Below the pieces are notes generated by a model. The model saw only the letters and a program-made list of their open reading frames with translations. It ran no database searches and was not told the origin of the DNA. The translations under genes were made by a program, and so were the position numbers. Shown here piece by piece: positions 1 to 8,062 of a stretch of DNA of 64,000 nucleotides (positions within the stretch are counted from its first letter, which is position 1; the number at the start of each line of letters is the position of its first letter). This DNA comes from Novosphingobium pokkalii (GTDB taxonomy: Bacteria > Pseudomonadota > Alphaproteobacteria > Sphingomonadales > Sphingomonadaceae): positions 21,752 through 85,751 of the forward strand of contig NZ_BMZP01000020.1 of NCBI RefSeq assembly GCF_014652855.1, written 5' to 3'.

Positions 1-816
1 CGCCGCGCCGAAGCACTGGAAGCGGTCGACGCGCTGCTTGCCGCCACACCCGATTCGCGCGACATGCGGCGGATGCGCGCCGCGCTGCGCGCAGAGGATG
101 GCGACCAGGCCGGCGCCATGGCCGACACTGGCTGGCTGGTCAGCCATGGCGGCACGGCGGCGGATTACGTGAGCCAGGCGCAGATGCGCCCGCGCGGTGA
201 CAAGGCCGGGCGCCTGGCCGACGCCAATGCCGCGCTGCGGCTCGATCCCGGCCATGTCGATGCCCTGCTGCTGCGCGCCGCGCTGGAGCAAGAGGACAAG
301 GCGCTGGACGCAGCGTCACTGGACGTGGCCCGCGCCGCCAAGCTGGCGCCCGGATCGCTCAAGGTGGCCGCCGCGCAGATGGACCTGATGGCGGCGCAGG
401 GCCAGAGCGACCGCGCGCTGCAACTGGCCGCCGCCACCCTGGCCGGCCATGCCCAGGATGCCGAAGCGCACAACCTGGTCTGCTGGTTCAAGGCCACGCA
501 TGGCCTGGCGCTGGACAGCGCGGGCGGCGATTGCGAAGCAGCGCTGCGCCTGGCCCCCGGCCGCCCCGATTTCCTCGACAGCCGGGGCTTCCTGCGCCTG
601 CGCCAGGGCGACAGCAAAGGCGCGATCGCCGATTACGACAGCGCCCTGCGCATCGCCCCGGCCCTGATCGCTTCGCTCTATGGCCGGGGCCTGGCCTATG
701 CCCGCCTGGGCGAACGCGACCGCGCCCTGGCCGACCTGTCCCGCGCGCGCAGCCTGTCACCCGATGTGGACAAGACCTGGGCCGGCTATGGCCTGAGCCC
801 GCCGCCGGGATTTTGA
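1..816 (+). CDS. TPR-repeat protein, 5' end outside the window
   Basis: The reading frame is open from base 1 to the TGA at 814-816, so at least 271 residues are encoded and the true start lies upstream. The C-terminal 70 residues contain two clear tetratricopeptide units (core around DSRGFLRLRQGD and YGRGLAYARLGE, each followed by an A-x-x-D-x-x-x-A helix). Weaker TPR-like helices occur around LDPGHVDALLLRAALEQ. TPR arrays mediate protein-protein contacts, so no enzymatic role is implied. There is no membrane segment in the visible part. Sphingomonads often carry such proteins as lipoproteins or secretion-related scaffolds, but the missing N-terminus prevents a call. It is followed by an inverted-repeat region, not by a co-directional gene. 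Confidence 0.75.
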   Translation, partial: RRAEALEAVDALLAATPDSRDMRRMRAALRAEDGDQAGAMADTGWLVSHGGTAADYVSQAQMRPRGDKAGRLADANAALRLDPGHVDALLLRAALEQEDKALDAASLDVARAAKLAPGSLKVAAAQMDLMAAQGQSDRALQLAAATLAGHAQDAEAHNLVCWFKATHGLALDSAGGDCEAALRLAPGRPDFLDSRGFLRLRQGDSKGAIADYDSALRIAPALIASLYGRGLAYARLGERDRALADLSRARSLSPDVDKTWAGYGLSPPPGF

Positions 817-871
817 GCGTCGTCGGCGGTGGTGCCCGGTTGCGGACGTCAGATTTTCGCTCTCGACGCCT

Positions 872-963
872 GAGCAGGGCCCCGGATCAAGTCCGGGGCG
901 ACGGGAAAAGTGCGTTATCCCGTCATCTTAACGTCGCCCCGGACTTGATCCGGGGCCCTGCTC
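872..963. repeat. Large inverted repeat (32-bp perfect arms, 28-bp loop)
   Basis: Bases 872-903 are the exact reverse complement of 932-963. Each arm also contains its own small palindrome (CCCCGGA-TCAAG-TCCGGGG), so the unit can form either one long hairpin or two short ones. It lies in the 183-bp gap between the converging TPR gene (+) and rluE-like gene (-). It could act as a bidirectional terminator, but there is no T-run. The CCCCGGA-TCAAG-TCCGGGG core resembles intergenic palindromic repeats common in alphaproteobacteria, so a REP-like element is the preferred reading. Confidence 0.85.
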
Positions 964-999
964 GACGGTCTGCCCGATCACGGCCCGCCGCAAAGCACC

Positions 1000-1539
1000 C
1001 TAATCGATCCGGCGCCATTGCCCCGGCGCCAGGCCATCCAGCGTCCAATCTCCGATGGCCCAACGCACCAGGCGCAGCGTGGGGTGGCCGACGGCGGCGG
1101 TCATGCGGCGGACCTGGCGGTTGCGGCCTTCGCGCAAGGTCAGTTCGATCCAGCAATCGGGCACGGTCTTGCGAAAGCGCACCGGCGGCACGCGCGGCCA
1201 CAGCGCGGGCGGATCGATGCGACGCGCGCCCGCCGGCAGCGTCATCCCGTCCTTGAGGCGCACCCCGCGCCGCAGCGCGGCCAGCGCGGCTTCGTCCGGC
1301 TCGCCCTCCACCTGCACCAGATAAGTCTTGGGCGCCTTGAACCGGGGGTCGGCAATCCGCGCCTGGAGCCGGCCATCGTCGGTCAGCAGCAGCAGGCCCT
1401 CGCTGTCGCGATCGAGCCGCCCGGCGGGATAGACGCCGGGCACGGTGACGAAATCGGCCAGGGTCTGGCGCGGCGGGCCAGCCGCCTCGTCGGTGAACTG
1501 GCACAGCACGTCATAGGGCTTGTTCAGCGCAATCAGCAT
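1000..1539 (-). CDS. rluE: Pseudouridine synthase, RsuA/RluE family
   Basis: 179 residues. Members of this family isomerise uridine to pseudouridine in rRNA; the short form without an S4 domain matches RluE (23S rRNA U2457 in E. coli). The signature GRLDRDSEGLLLLT carries the catalytic Asp, and LREGRNRQVRRM is the conserved C-terminal RNA-binding motif. The N-terminal LNKPYDVLCQF is the typical family start. It begins 9 bp after the stop of the upstream hydroxylase gene on the same strand, so the two are probably co-transcribed. Both act on the translation apparatus. The exact target uridine is inferred only from family resemblance. Confidence 0.88.
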   Translation of the reverse strand: MLIALNKPYDVLCQFTDEAAGPPRQTLADFVTVPGVYPAGRLDRDSEGLLLLTDDGRLQARIADPRFKAPKTYLVQVEGEPDEAALAALRRGVRLKDGMTLPAGARRIDPPALWPRVPPVRFRKTVPDCWIELTLREGRNRQVRRMTAAVGHPTLRLVRWAIGDWTLDGLAPGQWRRID

Positions 1540-1548
1540 GATGGCGGC

Positions 1549-2742
1549 TCAGTCTGCCCAATCATCGTCATCATCATCGTCCTCGCTGCCGTCGTCGAAG
1601 GCGAGCGTGCCCTGGTCGATCAGCGCGGTGACGAGCGCGGCGGTGCCTGGCGCCCCGGCCAGCGCAGGATCGAGCAGCACGTCCGCCCCGCCGCACAATG
1701 CCTCGGCCAGGGGACGGGCAACGCCGGCGTGGCACTGGCCATCGGCAAACAGCAGGGCCTGCGCCTCGCCCTCGGCCATGAACGCCAGGCGGTGCGCGGG
1801 ATTGCGGCGCAGCGGCAGGCCCTGCGCAAGCGCCTGCGCCACGTCCTGCGGATCGGCCGGCGCTTCGGGGCGCCAGTCGGTGTCCGGATACTTGGCACAG
1901 GTGTTCATCTGGCCGAACCAGCGGGCAAAGGCAGCGCGATCGGCCAGCGCCTCCAGCGCCATGGCGTGCAACCGGTCGAGCGCCTGGACCGTGATCTCGC
2001 CGGGGTGGTCCTGCAAGGCGAGGTCGGGATCGGCATAGCGATCGGCCTGCGCATCGACCGCGTCCTCCAGCGCATCGGCCACATGCGCGCCCCAGCCTTC
2101 GACCAGCTCGGCGCGCGAAGGGGCGCGAAAGCCGATCGAATAAGTCATGCAATCATCGCCCAGCGCCACGCCATCGTGGGCAAAGCCGGGCGGCACATAG
2201 AGAATGTCGCCCGGTTCCAGCACCCATTCATCGGTTGCCGCGAAATCGGCGATCAGGGCCAGATCGGCATGGGGCTGGCGCGGCGTGGCGGCATCGCAGC
2301 GCGGCCCCACCCGCCAGCGGCGGCGGCCCAGCCCCTGGATCAGGAACACGTCATACTGATCGTAATGCGGGCCGACCCCGGCCCCGTCGGTGGCATAGCT
2401 GATCATCACATCGTCGATCCGCCAATCGGGCACGAAGCGGAACGGTTCGATCAACGCGGCCACCTGTGGCGCATGCTGGTCCACCGCCTGGACCAGCAGC
2501 GTCCAGGGATCGGCGCCCAGCCCGGCAAAGCGATCTTCGGCCAGCGGCCCGTGTTCCAGCGTGAGGCCATCGCCCCCCCGCACGATCAGCCGCGATTCGA
2601 CGCCCGCCTCGCACGCCAGGCCCGCCAGTTCATCGGGTTCGAGCGGATTGTCCCACTGCGCCCAAGGGTTGCGGATCAGCAGGGGCTGCTTTTGCCACGC
2701 GGTGGCAAGAAACCGGGCGATGTCGAAACGGGCAAGATGCAT
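1549..2742 (-). CDS. roxA: JmjC/cupin ribosomal protein arginine hydroxylase (RoxA/YcfD type)
   Basis: 397 residues from the ATG at 2742; a longer open frame exists but the family N-terminus (MHLARFDIARFL) starts here. These Fe(II)/2-oxoglutarate oxygenases hydroxylate an arginine of ribosomal protein L16 in E. coli. The iron triad is visible as H126-x-D128 in GPHYDQYDVF and H189 in VPPGFAHDG. The FLIQG-x-GRRRWRVG stretch is characteristic of YcfD proteins. The C-terminus is unusually acidic, ending in a run of seven aspartates, which is not a standard family feature. It lies immediately upstream of the rluE-like gene. Substrate assignment is by family; the acidic tail is seen directly. Confidence 0.85.
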   Translation of the reverse strand: MHLARFDIARFLATAWQKQPLLIRNPWAQWDNPLEPDELAGLACEAGVESRLIVRGGDGLTLEHGPLAEDRFAGLGADPWTLLVQAVDQHAPQVAALIEPFRFVPDWRIDDVMISYATDGAGVGPHYDQYDVFLIQGLGRRRWRVGPRCDAATPRQPHADLALIADFAATDEWVLEPGDILYVPPGFAHDGVALGDDCMTYSIGFRAPSRAELVEGWGAHVADALEDAVDAQADRYADPDLALQDHPGEITVQALDRLHAMALEALADRAAFARWFGQMNTCAKYPDTDWRPEAPADPQDVAQALAQGLPLRRNPAHRLAFMAEGEAQALLFADGQCHAGVARPLAEALCGGADVLLDPALAGAPGTAALVTALIDQGTLAFDDGSEDDDDDDDWAD

Positions 2743-2870
2743 CGCCGGCTCATGCGCCGGTGAGGCCGGCTTTGTCAAAGCAGTGTGCGGGACCGGTTCA
2801 CGCCTCTGCCGTTGGCGGCGCACTTGAATTTGCGCCATCGCCGTTCCATGCAGAAACGGCAGGAGAAAAC

Positions 2871-3542
2871 ATGCCCAAACGCGCAAAAACAGAAGCAGCC
2901 GCGCCAGCCGAGGCGGTTATCGAACAGCTCACCACCGTATCGGGGGCGCCCAGCAACGATCCGCGCGCGCTGGAAAAGGCGCTGGGCCTGCGCATTCGCC
3001 AGTTGCGCCGGCAGCAGGACTTGTCGGTGGCCGATTTGGCGGCGGCGGCGGGGCTTTCCACCGGCATGCTGTCCAAGATCGAGAATGGGCAGATTTCCGC
3101 CTCGCTCACCTCGATCCATTCGCTGGCGCAGGCGCTGAGCGCGCCGATCTCGTCGCTGTTCGCGCTGGCCGAGGAACGGCAGGACTGCTCGTTCGTGGCG
3201 GCAGGCGAAGGCGTGAAGATCGACCGGCGCGGCACCAAGTCGGGCCATGTCTATCAATTGCTGGGCCACCTGATGCGCGGCGACCTGGTGATCGAACCCT
3301 ACCTGATCACCCTGTCGGACGGGGCCAGCCCCTATACCAGCTTTTCCCACGCGGGAACGGAGCTGATCCACATGCTGGAAGGCACGCTGTCGTATCGCCA
3401 CGGCGATCGCCGCTATGACCTGGCGCCGGGCGACACCCTGCTGTTCGACAGCCAAGCCCAGCACGGGCCGCAAAGCTTTGGCGCGGGCACGATCCGCTAT
3501 CTCTCGATCATCGTCTATCCGCGCGGCCAGGCGGGCGGGTGA
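2871..3542 (+). CDS. XRE-family transcriptional regulator with C-terminal cupin domain
   Basis: 223 residues from the ATG at 2871, preceded by AGGAG at 2861-2865. Residues ~42-96 form a helix-turn-helix of the XRE type (LRQLRRQQDLSVADLAAAAG, then STGMLSKIENGQ). The last ~75 residues are a cupin ligand-sensing domain (FSHAGTELIHMLEGTLSYRHG, then YDLAPGDTLLFDSQAQHGP; shown here as separate motifs). Such proteins regulate amino-acid, polyamine or sulfur metabolism genes in other bacteria; the ligand here is unknown. It is divergent from roxA and ends 65 bp before the FecI-type sigma gene, so co-regulation with that locus is possible but unproven. Confidence 0.85.
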   Translation: MPKRAKTEAAAPAEAVIEQLTTVSGAPSNDPRALEKALGLRIRQLRRQQDLSVADLAAAAGLSTGMLSKIENGQISASLTSIHSLAQALSAPISSLFALAEERQDCSFVAAGEGVKIDRRGTKSGHVYQLLGHLMRGDLVIEPYLITLSDGASPYTSFSHAGTELIHMLEGTLSYRHGDRRYDLAPGDTLLFDSQAQHGPQSFGAGTIRYLSIIVYPRGQAGG

Positions 3543-3607
3543 GAATGACCTGTCACGAAGCTGTCTTGAAGGGAGCTTAGCCACCCGGCACGGAAGGACC
3601 GCCCCCC

Positions 3608-4219
3608 GTGCCCACCCAGCTCGCCCATCCCCAGCCTGGCCAAGCCGCCATGGCGCTTACGCCCTCGCACGTCGTGGCCTGGGTGGCGCGGCATGTGGTG
3701 CCGGCCGAGCCGCGCGTGCGGGCAGCGCTCTATCGTGCCGGGGTCAGCCCGGCCGATGCCGACGACCTGGTGCAGGAAGCCTATTGCCGCTTTGCCGCGA
3801 TGGCCGAGGTGGACCACATCGCCGAGCCGGGCGCCTATTTCATGACCATGGTCAAGAACCTGCGCCGCGATGCCCTGCGCCGCGCCGCCGTGGTGAAATT
3901 TGAAGACATTACGGAAAGTGCCGCGCTGTTCGTCACCGAAGAAGCACACGGCGTGGAAGCGGTGGTGGCGGCGCGGATGCAACTGCGGCTGGTGGAGCGC
4001 CTGCTCGCCAGCCTGCCCGAGCGCTGCGCCACGATTTTCCGGTTGAAGCGGATCGAGGGCCTGTCGCAAAAGGCCATCGCCGCCCAGCTTGGCGTGAGCG
4101 AAAGCATCGTGGAAAACGATGTGCAGAAAGGGCTGAAGGCGATGCAACGGGCCATCGCGGAGCCGGCGGGCAAGGAATGGACAGGACTTGAGCAAGGGCG
4201 GGCCAGAACAACCGGTTGA
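3608..4219 (+). CDS. fecI: FecI-type ECF sigma factor
   Basis: 203 residues from a GTG at 3608, chosen because GGAAGGA lies 10 bp upstream; an ATG at 3650 has no obvious ribosome site. Region 2 is seen as ADADDLVQEAYCRFA and region 4 as LPERCATIFRLKRIEGLSQKAI plus an HTH (AAQLGVSESIVENDVQKGL). FecI sigmas switch on outer-membrane transporter genes after a TonB receptor senses its ligand through FecR. The gene overlaps the FecR gene by 32 bp and is followed by an STN TonB receptor, the classic cell-surface signalling arrangement. Confidence 0.9.
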   Translation: MPTQLAHPQPGQAAMALTPSHVVAWVARHVVPAEPRVRAALYRAGVSPADADDLVQEAYCRFAAMAEVDHIAEPGAYFMTMVKNLRRDALRRAAVVKFEDITESAALFVTEEAHGVEAVVAARMQLRLVERLLASLPERCATIFRLKRIEGLSQKAIAAQLGVSESIVENDVQKGLKAMQRAIAEPAGKEWTGLEQGRARTTG

Positions 4220-5156
4220 AGACGGCACCGCCCATTGGGCGGCCCACTGGGCTGCCCGCATCGACGCAGAGCCCCGATCCGCACACGATCCCGATCTTGC
4301 CACCTGGCTGGCCGCCGATCCGCGCCACGCCGGCGCATTGCTGCGCGCGCGCGCCACGCTGGCGATGTTTGCGCCGGGCGCCAAGGCTGAGCCAGAGGCC
4401 CAACCGCAGCTCCCGCAACCGGCAAAGACGCAACGGCCCCGGCGCACCATTGCGCTGCTGGGCGGGGTGGGTGCCGTGGCGGCAGCCCTGGCGCTGGCGC
4501 TGCTGCCGCGCGGGGGGCTGGCGGTGACCACGGGCGTGGGTGAAGTGCGCCGGCTGGGCCTGGCAGACGGTTCTGCCCTGGCGGTGGATGCCCGCTCCAG
4601 CCTGCACGTGGACGTGGCGCGCGGTGGGCGGCGCGAAGTGGCGATGGAGGCCGGTCGCGCCCTGTTCCGCGTGACGCACGATGCCGCCCATCCGTTTCAG
4701 GTGGTGGCTGGCGCCGTGACGATCACCGACGTGGGCACCGTGTTTGAAGTGACCCGCGATGAAGAGGCCGGCACCGTGGACGTGATCGTGAGCGAAGGCG
4801 CGGTGCGCGTGGCCACGCCGCAGGGCGCCCGCCTGCTGGTGGCGGGCCAACGCGCCCGCTTTGCCGCGCGCGGACCGCTGCCCGCCGCCCGCGCGGTGGA
4901 CAGTGCCACCCTGGCGCGCACGCTCGGCTGGACCGAAGGGCGGCTCGACCTGGATGGCGAGACCCTGGGCGAAGCCATGGCCGAGATGAACCGGCACAAC
5001 CAGTTGCAGATCGCGCTGGCCACGCCGGCGCTGGCCGGCGAACCGCTCTATGGTGCATTCCGCCTCAACGATCCCACCGCCTTTGCCCAGGCCGTGGCCG
5101 CCAGCGTGGGCGCTCGCACGCGGCAAACTGCCGATGGCTTGGTGATTGAGCGTTAG
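4188..5156 (+). CDS. fecR: FecR-family anti-sigma/sigma regulator
   Basis: 322 residues from a TTG at 4188, overlapping the sigma gene. The N-terminal cytoplasmic segment contains the usual W-x-x-R/D-A-pattern (AHWAARIDAEP, LATWLAADPRHAGAL). A single membrane span follows at about residues 90-108 (TIALLGGVGAVAAALALALL). The periplasmic FecR domain (VGEVRRLGLADGS, RALFRVTHD, VGTVFEVTRD, SEGAVRV) is next. The C-terminal STN-like region (LDGETLGEAMAEMNRHN) is typical. It should hold FecI in check until the adjacent receptor is loaded. Confidence 0.9.
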   Translation: MSKGGPEQPVEDGTAHWAAHWAARIDAEPRSAHDPDLATWLAADPRHAGALLRARATLAMFAPGAKAEPEAQPQLPQPAKTQRPRRTIALLGGVGAVAAALALALLPRGGLAVTTGVGEVRRLGLADGSALAVDARSSLHVDVARGGRREVAMEAGRALFRVTHDAAHPFQVVAGAVTITDVGTVFEVTRDEEAGTVDVIVSEGAVRVATPQGARLLVAGQRARFAARGPLPAARAVDSATLARTLGWTEGRLDLDGETLGEAMAEMNRHNQLQIALATPALAGEPLYGAFRLNDPTAFAQAVAASVGARTRQTADGLVIER

Positions 5157-5269
5157 ATGCTTCGGGGCGCTGGCGCATTTTTTTGTGCGGCGCGCTAAGG
5201 AAAGCCCCCAGGCCCTTCGTCACCCCGGTGTCCCTGCCGAGAGCGGGATCGTATGAGGGGTTTTTGCAA

Positions 5270-8062
5270 ATGTTCGCGCCGTTTCGCTCCGTCTCGACGC
5301 TTGCCCTGGCCGTGGCCGGGCTTTCCGCCATTCCCGCCGCCGCGCAGGGCATGATCGTGCCTGCGGCCGTCACCGTGCATGTGCCGGCCCAGGCCGTGGC
5401 CGACGCCGTGCACCAGTTCGCCGCCCAGGCCCATGTCCAGATCGTGGTTTCGGGCAGCATCGCGCGCGGCCATCGCAGCGTGGCGGTGGACGGCACGATG
5501 GACGTGTCGGCAGCGCTCGCCCGCATGCTCGGCCAGACCGGGCTGGTCGCGCGCAGCACCGGGCCGGGCGTGTTCGTGATCGTCGCCGAAAAAGGCGCGC
5601 TGGCGCCTGCCGCTGCGCAAGCCGAGCCGGGCGCGCAAGCCCCGGAAGGCTCCATTATCGTGACCGGCGTACGCGAGGCGCAGGAACAGGCCGCCGCCGA
5701 AAAGCGTGACGCGCTCAACGTGACCGAAACCCTGCGCGCCAACGACGTGGGCAAGCTGCCCGACCAGAACGTGGCCGAAGCGATCAAGCGCCTGCCCGGC
5801 CTGTCCGTCGCCAACGACCAGGGCGAAGGCCGCTATGCCATCGTGCGCGGCATCGATCCCGGCCTGCTCAACGTGACGCTCAATGGCCAGACCCTGCCCG
5901 CGCCCGAGCCCGATGGCCGCCAGGTGAAGCTGGACGACCTGCCCTCGGCGATGATCCAGGCCGTGACCGTGACCAAGTCGGTGCTGCCCAACCAGGATGC
6001 CAACGCGATTGCCGGCGAAGTGGCGATCCGCACCCGCACCGCGTTCGACAGCAAGGCGCCTTTCACCTTCGACGCGCGCGGCGCGATCGGGCGCTATAGC
6101 CTGAACCACAAGACCGCGTGGGAAGCCGACGGCACCGTGGGCGGCCGCTTTGGCGCCGACGAGCAGTTCGGCGCGGTGGTTTCGGTCAACTATTCCAAGC
6201 GCAACATCGAGAGCGAGAACTACCAGGGTTCGAGCAACTGGGCCAATGGCCTGCCCGATGGCAACGGCATCCGCGACTACAACCTGACGCGCACCCGGCT
6301 GGGCGTGGTCGGCAATTTCGACTGGCATCCCTCGCCAACCGCCAAGATCTACCTGCGCACCAGCTATAGCGAATACAAGGACAACGAGACCCGCGACCAG
6401 AACCGCCTGGCGATCACCAACGCCACCACGATGGCCGCGACCGCCACGGTGCTGGTGCGCCGCCGGATCGAGAACGACAACACCAAGTCGGCCACGCTGG
6501 GCGGCGAGTTTTCCGACGTGGCGGGCGGCACCCTGTCGGTTTCGGGCGGGTGGACCCGTGCGGAAAAGAAAGACCCGCTGCGCAGCGAATTCACCTATTC
6601 CACCGCCAAGGGCGGCGTGACCACCACCTACAACGGCGGCACCTATCCCTACACGCTGGCGGCAACGACCGACATTTTCAACACGCCTTCGGCCTTCACG
6701 TTCAGCAAGGTGAATTTCGAGACCCGCCATGCCGCCGAGCAGATCTGGCAGGGCCGGATCGACTACAGCCACCCGCTGGGCGGCGATTCCACCTTTGCCG
6801 TGGGCGCCAAGCTGCTCTCGCGCGACAAGACCGACGACCATGACCGGCTGGACTACAAGACCACCGGCAAGATCGGGAAGACGGGCGGCGCGCTGGGCGA
6901 TGTGGACTATGTGGGCGATACCAGCTTCATGGGCGGCCAGTTCGCCATGGGCTCACGGATCGACTATGCCAGTGCCAAGGCCTGGTTCGATGCCAACCCC
7001 ACGCAATATGCGCTCGATGCCAGCGGCACGCTGTCAGACAGCCTGTCGAGCGACTATCGCGTGAAGGAAGACATCGTCGCCGCCTACGCCATGGCAACGA
7101 TCAAGACCGGGGCGCTGACCCTGGTGCCTGGCGTGCGCATGGAGCACACCGTGGACAAGGCCTTTGCCAAGATCGTCAACGCCGCCTCGACGCTGACCGA
7201 TGGCTACAACAGCTATGGCCGCGCGGCCTATACCGACTTCTTCCCCGGCCTGACCGCGCGGATCGATGCGGCGCGCGGCCTGCTGCTCCGTGGCGCGGTG
7301 ACCACTTCGATCGGGCGGCCCAACTATCCCGATCTGGCGCCCTACGTGATCGCCGATACCAGCGGCACGATCCCTGCCGTCTCGATCGGCAATGCCGACC
7401 TGCAACCCTATCGCGCGATCAACTATGACGCGGGCGTGGAATATTACCCGGCGCCTGGCGCGATCCTGTCCGCCGGCTATTTCCACAAGGACATCCGCAA
7501 CCCGATCTACAGCTTCGGCCAGACCGAAACCGGGGTGACGCTGGGCGGCACGTATTATCCCTCCGCGCAGGTCACGCAGCCGATCAACGTGGACCGCGAG
7601 CAGCTTTCCGGCGTGGAATTCAACGTGCAGTACCAGTTCACCCGCCTGCCGGGCCTGCTCGCCGGCTTCGGGATTTCGGCCAACTACACCCACGTGTGGG
7701 GCGATGCCCATGGCGTGCAGGTGCGCGACGGGGCGATCCCGCTGGCCTATCAATCGCGCGATGTCGGCAACGTGCAGGTGTTCTACGAAAAGTACGGCCT
7801 CTCGGCCCGCGTGGCGTTCAACTATCGCTCGGCCTATCTCGATACCCTGGGCAGCAGCGCGGCGACCGACCAGTATACCGACGGCAATGCCCAGCTCGAC
7901 GTGCATGTGGCCTATCAGATCAAGCCGCAGTTCACCGTGTTCGGCGATGCCACCAACCTGACCGACGCGCCCTGGCGCCGCTATGAAGGGATCAAGAGCC
8001 AGTTGATCGAGCGCGAGCACTATGGATCGATGGTGCGCGGCGGCGTGCAGGTGCACTTCTGA
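5270..8062 (+). CDS. TonB-dependent receptor with N-terminal STN signalling domain
   Basis: 930 residues from the ATG at 5270 (GAGGGG 9 bp upstream); the frame is open further upstream, but the signal peptide (MFAPFRSVSTLALAVAGLSA...AAAQG) starts here. Residues ~30-105 are the STN domain that talks to FecR. A TonB-box-like stretch (SIIVTGVRE) and a plug domain (KLPDQNVAEAIKRLPG, NVTLNGQTLPAPEPDGR) follow. The rest is the 22-strand barrel, ending in the usual aromatic residue (VHF). The sequence is of the TonB-Xanthomonas-Caulobacter type. Its stop overlaps the start of a secreted phytase-like phosphatase (ATGA). I infer the substrate to be an inositol phosphate, its metal complex or another product of that enzyme. 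Confidence 0.92.
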   Translation: MFAPFRSVSTLALAVAGLSAIPAAAQGMIVPAAVTVHVPAQAVADAVHQFAAQAHVQIVVSGSIARGHRSVAVDGTMDVSAALARMLGQTGLVARSTGPGVFVIVAEKGALAPAAAQAEPGAQAPEGSIIVTGVREAQEQAAAEKRDALNVTETLRANDVGKLPDQNVAEAIKRLPGLSVANDQGEGRYAIVRGIDPGLLNVTLNGQTLPAPEPDGRQVKLDDLPSAMIQAVTVTKSVLPNQDANAIAGEVAIRTRTAFDSKAPFTFDARGAIGRYSLNHKTAWEADGTVGGRFGADEQFGAVVSVNYSKRNIESENYQGSSNWANGLPDGNGIRDYNLTRTRLGVVGNFDWHPSPTAKIYLRTSYSEYKDNETRDQNRLAITNATTMAATATVLVRRRIENDNTKSATLGGEFSDVAGGTLSVSGGWTRAEKKDPLRSEFTYSTAKGGVTTTYNGGTYPYTLAATTDIFNTPSAFTFSKVNFETRHAAEQIWQGRIDYSHPLGGDSTFAVGAKLLSRDKTDDHDRLDYKTTGKIGKTGGALGDVDYVGDTSFMGGQFAMGSRIDYASAKAWFDANPTQYALDASGTLSDSLSSDYRVKEDIVAAYAMATIKTGALTLVPGVRMEHTVDKAFAKIVNAASTLTDGYNSYGRAAYTDFFPGLTARIDAARGLLLRGAVTTSIGRPNYPDLAPYVIADTSGTIPAVSIGNADLQPYRAINYDAGVEYYPAPGAILSAGYFHKDIRNPIYSFGQTETGVTLGGTYYPSAQVTQPINVDREQLSGVEFNVQYQFTRLPGLLAGFGISANYTHVWGDAHGVQVRDGAIPLAYQSRDVGNVQVFYEKYGLSARVAFNYRSAYLDTLGSSAATDQYTDGNAQLDVHVAYQIKPQFTVFGDATNLTDAPWRRYEGIKSQLIEREHYGSMVRGGVQVHF

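Noticed and set aside
1018..2763. 581-codon open frame on the plus strand
   Set aside because: It is the antisense of rluE and roxA, which carry full family motifs on the other strand; its product is His/Gln/Arg-rich as expected of a shadow in GC-rich DNA.
5199..5234. FecI-type promoter (GGAAAG and TGTCCC or CGTCAC) before the STN receptor
   Set aside because: Spacings of 13 or 24 bp do not fit known ECF promoters, so no feature is called.
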